DNA from: Haloarcula limicola
GTDB taxonomy: Archaea; Halobacteriota; Halobacteria; Halobacteriales; Haloarculaceae
Assembly: GCF_010119205.1 (NCBI RefSeq)
Contig: NZ_WRXM01000003.1
Location: 186,001-250,000 of the forward strand
Length of the DNA: 64,000 bases
Reading direction: 5' to 3'
Shown here: piece after piece, positions 59,746 through 64,000 of the stretch
Layout: each line of letters opens with the position of its first letter
Numbering within the stretch: the first letter of the stretch is position 1
Translations under genes and position numbers: made by a program
The notes under the pieces: model-generated
What the model saw: only the letters and a program-made list of their open reading frames with translations
What the model was told of the DNA's origin: nothing
Database searches by the model: none

Positions 59746-61416
59746 TCATTGTTCCTCGTAGAGGCGTTCGACGCGTTCGAGCCGGTCGGCGTCCTCGGGT
59801 GCGAGGTCCTCTCGGAACCCGCCGAAGCGCGGGAACCGGAGCGCGTATCCCGAGTCGTACGTCGTCGACGACTGGATCTCCTCGTACTCGACTTCGATGA
59901 CGACCTCCGGGCGGAGCTTCGCGGTGCGGCCCTCGACCGACCGGACGAGCGGTTCGAGCTTCGCGGTGAGCTCCCGGAGCTCGTCGTCGGTCAGTCCCGA
60001 GAAGATCCGTCCGATCTCGCGGAGTTCCTCGCGCTCTGCGTCCCAGCAGGCGAGCCGCAGCCGACCGAGCCACTCGCTCTTGCGCCCCTCGCTCCACTTC
60101 GCCTGCACGACGGCGAGGTCGAGCGGCTCCATCGTCGGCTTGACTTTCAGCATGTATCCCACGCGAGAGCCCGGCTGATAGGCCGCGTCGAGGTTCTTGA
60201 CGATGATCCCCTCTTGGCCTGCTTCCAGCGCGTCGCCGTAGAACGCTTCGGCGTCTTCGAGCGACTCCGGCTGGAGATGCGTCGCCCGTTCGAGTGTCTC
60301 GCCGTCTGCGTCGAGAAGGTCGTCGAGACGGGCGAGGCGCTCGACCAGCGGCGAGTCGAGAAGCGACCCGTCGCCGCGGTAGAGGAGATCGAAGACCCGT
60401 ACCGTCACCGGGTACTCGGCGGCCAGTTCCTCGATGTCGCTCGTTCGCTTGATGCGCTTCGAGAGCTCCTGAAAGGGGATCGGACCGCCGGTCTCGGGGT
60501 CGTATCCCACAACCTCGGCCTCGACGATCGCGTTCTCGGCGTCGAGTTCCGCCTCAACGGCGGCGACGATGTCGGGAAACTGCGCCGTGACGTCTTCGAG
60601 TCGCCGAGTGAACACGCGCACCTCGCCGTCCCGGACGTGGATCTTCGCTCGCATCCCGTCGTACTTGTATTCCAGCAGCGGCCGTTCGGTCGAATCGAGC
60701 GCGTCCGCGACGCTCTCTGCCTTCCGTGCGAGCATCGCCTTCACCGGGCGGAACAGCTCGACGCCGAGGGACGCCAGTCCGTCCAATCCCCGCGTGCGGG
60801 CCGTTTCGCTGACCGTTCTGAAGTCGTTCGTGACTTCGTAGGCTCGCTCGACCGCGCTGACGGCCTCCTCCGAGTCGTCGAGGAACGCCGCGGCGACGGC
60901 GTCGCGGATCGTCCCCTCGCCGACGCCCAAGCGCATCGCGCCGACGACGGTCCGAACGACGTAGCGCGCCTCGTCCGGGTCCGCGTCCGCGAGCAACCCG
61001 GCGATGTCGTCGATGCGGCGGTCCTGGCTCCCTGCCCCCTCGTAGTCGGCGAGTCCGCGGAGCGTCTCGTAGACGGTAGCGACGTCGAGCGTCCCGGAGA
61101 ACAGCGTCGCCTGCGAGCGGTTCTCGACGGCGAGCGCGGCGGCGTCGCCGAGGTCGCCCGTCTCCCGGTACCACGCTTCGACCCGGTCGTGTGCCACCCC
61201 GGTCGCGTTCGCGATCGCCCGCGCCGTGAGCGAAGAGGAGACGCCGAGGTCGTCGGGCTCCCACGGGGCGAACAGCCGACCCCGAGCCAGTTGCGTGAGT
61301 TCCGGCAACAGCTCGCCGGCGTCCTCGAAGGCCGTCGCCAGGATCTCGGTCTTCTCGATGGTGGACGCCGTCGCGTCGAGGCGATCGTACGTCGCTACGA
61401 GCTGGCGATATTCCAT
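59746..61416 (-). CDS. lig: ATP-dependent DNA ligase
   Basis: Seals nicks in DNA using ATP. The 556-aa protein has the archaeal/eukaryotic ligase I layout: N-terminal DNA-binding domain (about 1-215), adenylation domain with the nucleotide-acceptor Lys251 in LLEYKYDGMRAKIH, motif III VFDLLYRG, motif IV EGIIVKNLDA, motif V MLKVKPT, then the OB domain ending at RFPRFGGFREDLAP. Start ATG 61416 fits known archaeal ligases (MEYRQLV); the frame extends nine codons upstream. Probably the main replicative ligase and cotranscribed with the MBL nuclease. Confidence 0.95.
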   Translation of the reverse strand: MEYRQLVATYDRLDATASTIEKTEILATAFEDAGELLPELTQLARGRLFAPWEPDDLGVSSSLTARAIANATGVAHDRVEAWYRETGDLGDAAALAVENRSQATLFSGTLDVATVYETLRGLADYEGAGSQDRRIDDIAGLLADADPDEARYVVRTVVGAMRLGVGEGTIRDAVAAAFLDDSEEAVSAVERAYEVTNDFRTVSETARTRGLDGLASLGVELFRPVKAMLARKAESVADALDSTERPLLEYKYDGMRAKIHVRDGEVRVFTRRLEDVTAQFPDIVAAVEAELDAENAIVEAEVVGYDPETGGPIPFQELSKRIKRTSDIEELAAEYPVTVRVFDLLYRGDGSLLDSPLVERLARLDDLLDADGETLERATHLQPESLEDAEAFYGDALEAGQEGIIVKNLDAAYQPGSRVGYMLKVKPTMEPLDLAVVQAKWSEGRKSEWLGRLRLACWDAEREELREIGRIFSGLTDDELRELTAKLEPLVRSVEGRTAKLRPEVVIEVEYEEIQSSTTYDSGYALRFPRFGGFREDLAPEDADRLERVERLYEEQ

Positions 61417-61534
61417 CACGGGATTCAGGGGCGGAAGCCGCAAAAGGGCGCGGGTTGCAGCCGCCTCGCCGTGGTTCCGGGGACAGCGTTCCGCGGCGGC
61501 GCGTATATTTCTGTCAGCCGTGCAGGCGAGACAA

Positions 61535-62749
61535 TCAGTCGGCGACGGCGGCGAGAATCCGGGAAACAGCGTAGTCGGCCTCCTCGTCGGTCAGACACAT
61601 CGGGTTGACGACGATCTCGCCGGCGTCGATGCCGTCGGCTCCGACGTAGACGCGGGGGTTCTCGTCCCTGAGCGCGGCGACGAGGTCACGGGCACTGGTC
61701 TCGACGCCCGAGAGCGAGACGACGGCTTCCGGTGCGACGCTCGCCCCTTCCGGCTCCGTCGTCGTCACGTCCAGACCGCCCTCGCGAAGGCGGTCGGCGA
61801 TTCGGTCGACCCGAACGCTCCATTCGTCTCGTACCGCCTGCTGGTCCTCCTCGACGAACGAGTCCAGCGCGCTCACGAGCCCGACGAGTTCCTCCTTGCC
61901 GACCTTCATCGGCCGTCCGATCCCCTGTCGCGGGACGCCGTCGAAGTCAGCGCGGTCGATGAGTCCCTCCGGCGGATTCCACACGTCCGCGGCGACGTGC
62001 ATGTCGAGGTGCTGGGCGGCGATGGACTCGATATATTCGCGTTTGCCGGCGACGATACCCGTGGTCTGTGGCCCGCGGATACCCTTTCCGCCGCTGAAGA
62101 CGACCAGGTCCGCGCCCGCCTCGACGAACGCCGAGAGGTTCTCGACGGGCGGCACCTCCGCCGCGGCGTCGACGATGACCGGCACGTCGTTTTCGTGGGC
62201 GATTTCGGCGACTACCGAGAGGTCCGGTTGCGTGTACGATTTCTGGACGTAGCCGACGGCGACGGTCCGGTCGGTTATCGCTCGCTCGATCTCCCACGGT
62301 TCGACGTTCGTCGCGCCCGTCCCGAGGTGGTGGTCGTTGGTTCCCACGTCCACGATGGTCGCACCGGCCGCCCGGAGCGCGTGGTCGTAGCCGGTGCGAT
62401 GCGTTCGGGGCATCACGATCTCGTCGGGGACGCCCCCGGTGTCGGGCAGGCGGTCCATCAGCGCGACGTCCGTCCCGGCGATGGCCGCCGCCGCGGAGAG
62501 GAGGAGGCCCGCGGCCGCGCCGCTGGTGACGTATCCCGCCTCCGCGCCGGTCACCTCGGCTATCAGCTCCGACGCGCGGGCCTGTAAGTCACCCAGCTCC
62601 ACGAACTCGCCGGCGGCCCGGCGCATGTCCTCGAGCGCCTCGGAGCGGATGCGACTGCCGCCGATCCGCGTCTTCGTCCCGGCGGCGTTGACCACCGGCG
62701 GGACGCCCAGTTCCTCGTAGACGGAGTCCTCGCGTGTGCGTTCTGACAT
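61535..62749 (-). CDS. PLP-dependent SelA/DgaE-like enzyme
   Basis: Fold-type I pyridoxal phosphate enzyme of 404 aa resembling selenocysteine synthase SelA and D-glucosaminate-6-phosphate ammonia-lyase-like proteins. The PLP lysine lies in LVVFSGGKGIRGPQ, with the upstream Asp in PVIVDAAAEVPP and the GVPPVVNAAGTKTRIGG N-terminus typical of this family. True SelA is unlikely because no Sec machinery is seen here and the family is mostly catabolic. An aminosugar-acid or amino-acid ammonia-lyase or aldolase role is possible. ATG 62749 is used; the frame extends 62 codons upstream without coding character. Confidence 0.8.
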   Translation of the reverse strand: MSERTREDSVYEELGVPPVVNAAGTKTRIGGSRIRSEALEDMRRAAGEFVELGDLQARASELIAEVTGAEAGYVTSGAAAGLLLSAAAAIAGTDVALMDRLPDTGGVPDEIVMPRTHRTGYDHALRAAGATIVDVGTNDHHLGTGATNVEPWEIERAITDRTVAVGYVQKSYTQPDLSVVAEIAHENDVPVIVDAAAEVPPVENLSAFVEAGADLVVFSGGKGIRGPQTTGIVAGKREYIESIAAQHLDMHVAADVWNPPEGLIDRADFDGVPRQGIGRPMKVGKEELVGLVSALDSFVEEDQQAVRDEWSVRVDRIADRLREGGLDVTTTEPEGASVAPEAVVSLSGVETSARDLVAALRDENPRVYVGADGIDAGEIVVNPMCLTDEEADYAVSRILAAVAD

Positions 62750-62967
62750 AGTGAGCGACCGGCCGACAGCGGACTGTCGCCGGGCGTCGATACCGGACAA
62801 CGAGGGGCCAGTAGTTAAACCCGGAGAATACGACTGACGGCGCGCGGCGTCGAACTGTCCCAGATGACCACGTGTACCGTCCACAAACAACTGTGTCGAA
62901 GTGTATACGGCCGATAAATTGATACAGCCGGGCAATGCAATTCATACACAACCGATTCTCATCACCT

Positions 62968-63417
62968 ATGTCCGAGGAGTCTACAGTGCTGGTCGTCGAA
63001 GACAACGCCGCCGACCGCCGCCTGTTCGAAGAAGCGGCCGCCGAGGTCGCGTTCCCGAACCTCGAATTCGCGACCACTACGTGGGAAGCCGTCGAGTTCT
63101 TTCCGACGTTGTCGGACGGTAGCGAGGGCAGCGACGCGGCCGCGATGCCGGACCTCCTCCTGCTCGACCTCGACATCCCCGGCGAAGGCGGGATGGCCCT
63201 GCTCGAAGAACTCAAAGCCAGTTCGGCACCGTGCCGTCGGGTCCCGATACTCGTCCTCTCGAGCGAGGACGACCAGGAGACGATCGACAGGGCGTACGAC
63301 CTCGGCGCGAACGCGTATCTCACGAAACCGGCCGACTACGAGGCCTACGTCTCGCTCGTAGCCGAGATACGGGACTTCTGGCTCGATCGGATCGAACGAC
63401 CGTCGTATCGCCACTAA
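62968..63417 (+). CDS. Response regulator receiver protein, single domain
   Basis: CheY-like receiver of 149 aa without an output domain. The acidic pocket is E11-D12 (VVEDNAADRRLF), the phosphoacceptor Asp67 is in LLLLDLDIPG, and the conserved Thr/Ser and Lys are in VLSSEDD and YLTKPAD. The layout with an 'IPG-GG' loop is that of Rcp1-type receivers, which often partner phytochrome-like or PAS sensor kinases in haloarchaea. No kinase gene is adjacent. ATG 62968 is preferred; ATG 62935 is in frame but less haloarchaeal in composition. Confidence 0.88.
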   Translation: MSEESTVLVVEDNAADRRLFEEAAAEVAFPNLEFATTTWEAVEFFPTLSDGSEGSDAAAMPDLLLLDLDIPGEGGMALLEELKASSAPCRRVPILVLSSEDDQETIDRAYDLGANAYLTKPADYEAYVSLVAEIRDFWLDRIERPSYRH

Positions 63418-63511
63418 TCGGCCTTCGCGGTTCGGAGCGTCCGAGACCGAGGCGACCGTCCGTCCGCTCGTGGTCGCTCGCTCTCCGACCGAACTCGAGC
63501 CGAACGGGGAC

Positions 63512-64000
63512 TCACCCGTCGTGGTCGTCGAACGCTTCGCCGGTCTTCTCGGCTCGTTCGGCGGCGAGGATATCGGAGTAATGCCGCTCGACGACTTCGA
63601 CGGAGTTGCCGAGTTGGTCGGCGGCGGCGTCGGCCCCCTGTTGCATCGCGAGAACTCGGCCGACGCCGCGGCGAGCGCCGTGGAGTTGGAGGTATCCCTC
63701 CTCGACGTCGACGTCGGCCTCGTCGGTCAGTCGCTTCAGCAGTCGACGCGCCCCGTCGGTCGTGATGGTGGTCAGTTGACCCGCCGCTTCACGGAGCGCG
63801 TCGAAGATCTCGGCGTGGCCCGAAACGTCTCTCTCGACGCCGGCCGCATCGAGCGCGTCGTGCAGCGACGGATAGTGAAGCGTCGGGAAGAGCGGCCACT
63901 CCGGCGCGGGATCGAGGACGGTCCGCCACCGTTCGAGGGCCGTCCGTGCCTGTGGCGGGATAGAGCGGTCTTCCCACCGCTGGTTCTTCCCCAAGACTTC
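63512..64000 (-). CDS. Tyrosine recombinase/integrase, C-terminal part (cut by window edge)
   Basis: The frame enters from the right edge; 163 C-terminal codons are visible. The catalytic region shows the box II pattern in LQLHGARRGVG (His and Arg) and the nucleophile Tyr in VVERHYSDI, spaced as in phage-type integrases. The N-terminal DNA-binding domain and the box I Arg lie mainly outside the window. It may be the integrase of an integrated element extending to the right, or a stand-alone haloarchaeal XerC-like recombinase. No tRNA or direct repeat marking an attachment site is visible here. Confidence 0.82.
   Translation of the reverse strand, partial: EVLGKNQRWEDRSIPPQARTALERWRTVLDPAPEWPLFPTLHYPSLHDALDAAGVERDVSGHAEIFDALREAAGQLTTITTDGARRLLKRLTDEADVDVEEGYLQLHGARRGVGRVLAMQQGADAAADQLGNSVEVVERHYSDILAAERAEKTGEAFDDHDG

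Noticed and set aside
59602-61608. Plus-strand open frame of 668 codons antisense to DNA ligase
   Set aside because: No domain, composition is that of a shadow; ligase motifs are complete on the minus strand.
61535-62749. Calling the PLP enzyme selenocysteine synthase SelA
   Set aside because: The family is mostly non-Sec catabolic enzymes and no Sec-specific genes are seen in the window.

Overview
The window is from a high-GC haloarchaeon (class Halobacteria). The evidence is acidic predicted proteins, lipoproteins with Tat-type signals (RRRF followed by an LAGC lipobox), CUT1-type sugar ABC transporters, IclR and TrmB regulators, an archaeal ATP-dependent DNA ligase, and gene starts that mostly lie 25-30 bases after an archaeal TATA box, which implies leaderless or nearly leaderless mRNAs. 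Species cannot be decided from the sequence alone. I saw no rRNA, tRNA or CRISPR array.

Layout. 0-1.6 kb: the end of a branched-chain amino acid (Liv-type) ABC operon with a PaaG/enoyl-CoA hydratase-like gene. 1.7-4.8 kb: a very large Tat-exported TolB-propeller/amidohydrolase fusion. 5.2-10.4 kb: an amidase of lower GC, a GNAT acetyltransferase with a cysteine cluster, two UspA proteins and an MFS transporter. 10.7-28.2 kb: a hexuronate island, with UxuA, a GH2 beta-glucuronidase-like enzyme, a full sugar ABC transporter, an SDR (D-mannonate oxidoreductase type), UxaC and an IclR regulator. It continues with an oxidative branch: KGSA-type aldehyde dehydrogenase, a KdgD-like dehydratase/aldolase, a second divergent UxuA paralogue, uronate dehydrogenase and a beta-propeller lactonase. 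29-48.9 kb: a second carbohydrate island. It holds two IolE-like TIM-barrel enzymes, a Gfo/Idh/MocA (IolG-like) dehydrogenase, an enolase-superfamily acid-sugar dehydratase, a second complete ABC transporter, an HpcH/HpaI aldolase, glucose dehydrogenase, MmsA/IolA-type dehydrogenase, an SDR, an aldo/keto reductase, a zinc alcohol dehydrogenase, an IolD-like ThDP enzyme, an F420/LLM-type oxidoreductase and a second IclR regulator. 49.4-55.4 kb: a membrane protein, an orphan sugar-binding lipoprotein, a GH15 glucoamylase-like enzyme and a TrmB-type regulator. 55.9-63.4 kb: small regulators, a membrane protein, a secreted protein, a ligase-associated MBL nuclease plus DNA ligase, a SelA-like PLP enzyme and a response regulator. 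At the right edge is the C-terminal half of a tyrosine recombinase.

How the genes may work together. In the first island, glucuronides could be imported by the ABC transporter and cleaved by the GH2 enzyme. Free glucuronate could then take either of two routes encoded side by side: the isomerase route (UxaC, SDR reductase, UxuA, giving 2-keto-3-deoxygluconate) or the oxidative route (Udh, lactonase, an aldarate dehydratase, KdgD, KGSA dehydrogenase, giving 2-oxoglutarate). No classical glucarate dehydratase lies inside the oxidative cluster. The divergent UxuA paralogue at 25.0-26.1 kb sits in that gap and has lost the Arg of the family RPDH motif, so it is a candidate for the missing step. 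The second island has candidates for inositol-type enzymes (IolG, IolE, IolD, IolA) without recognisable IolB or IolC, alongside a non-phosphorylative acid-sugar set (sugar dehydrogenases, enolase-type dehydratase, class II aldolase, aldehyde dehydrogenase). These pathway assignments are inferences from family membership and gene order; substrates are not proven by the sequence.
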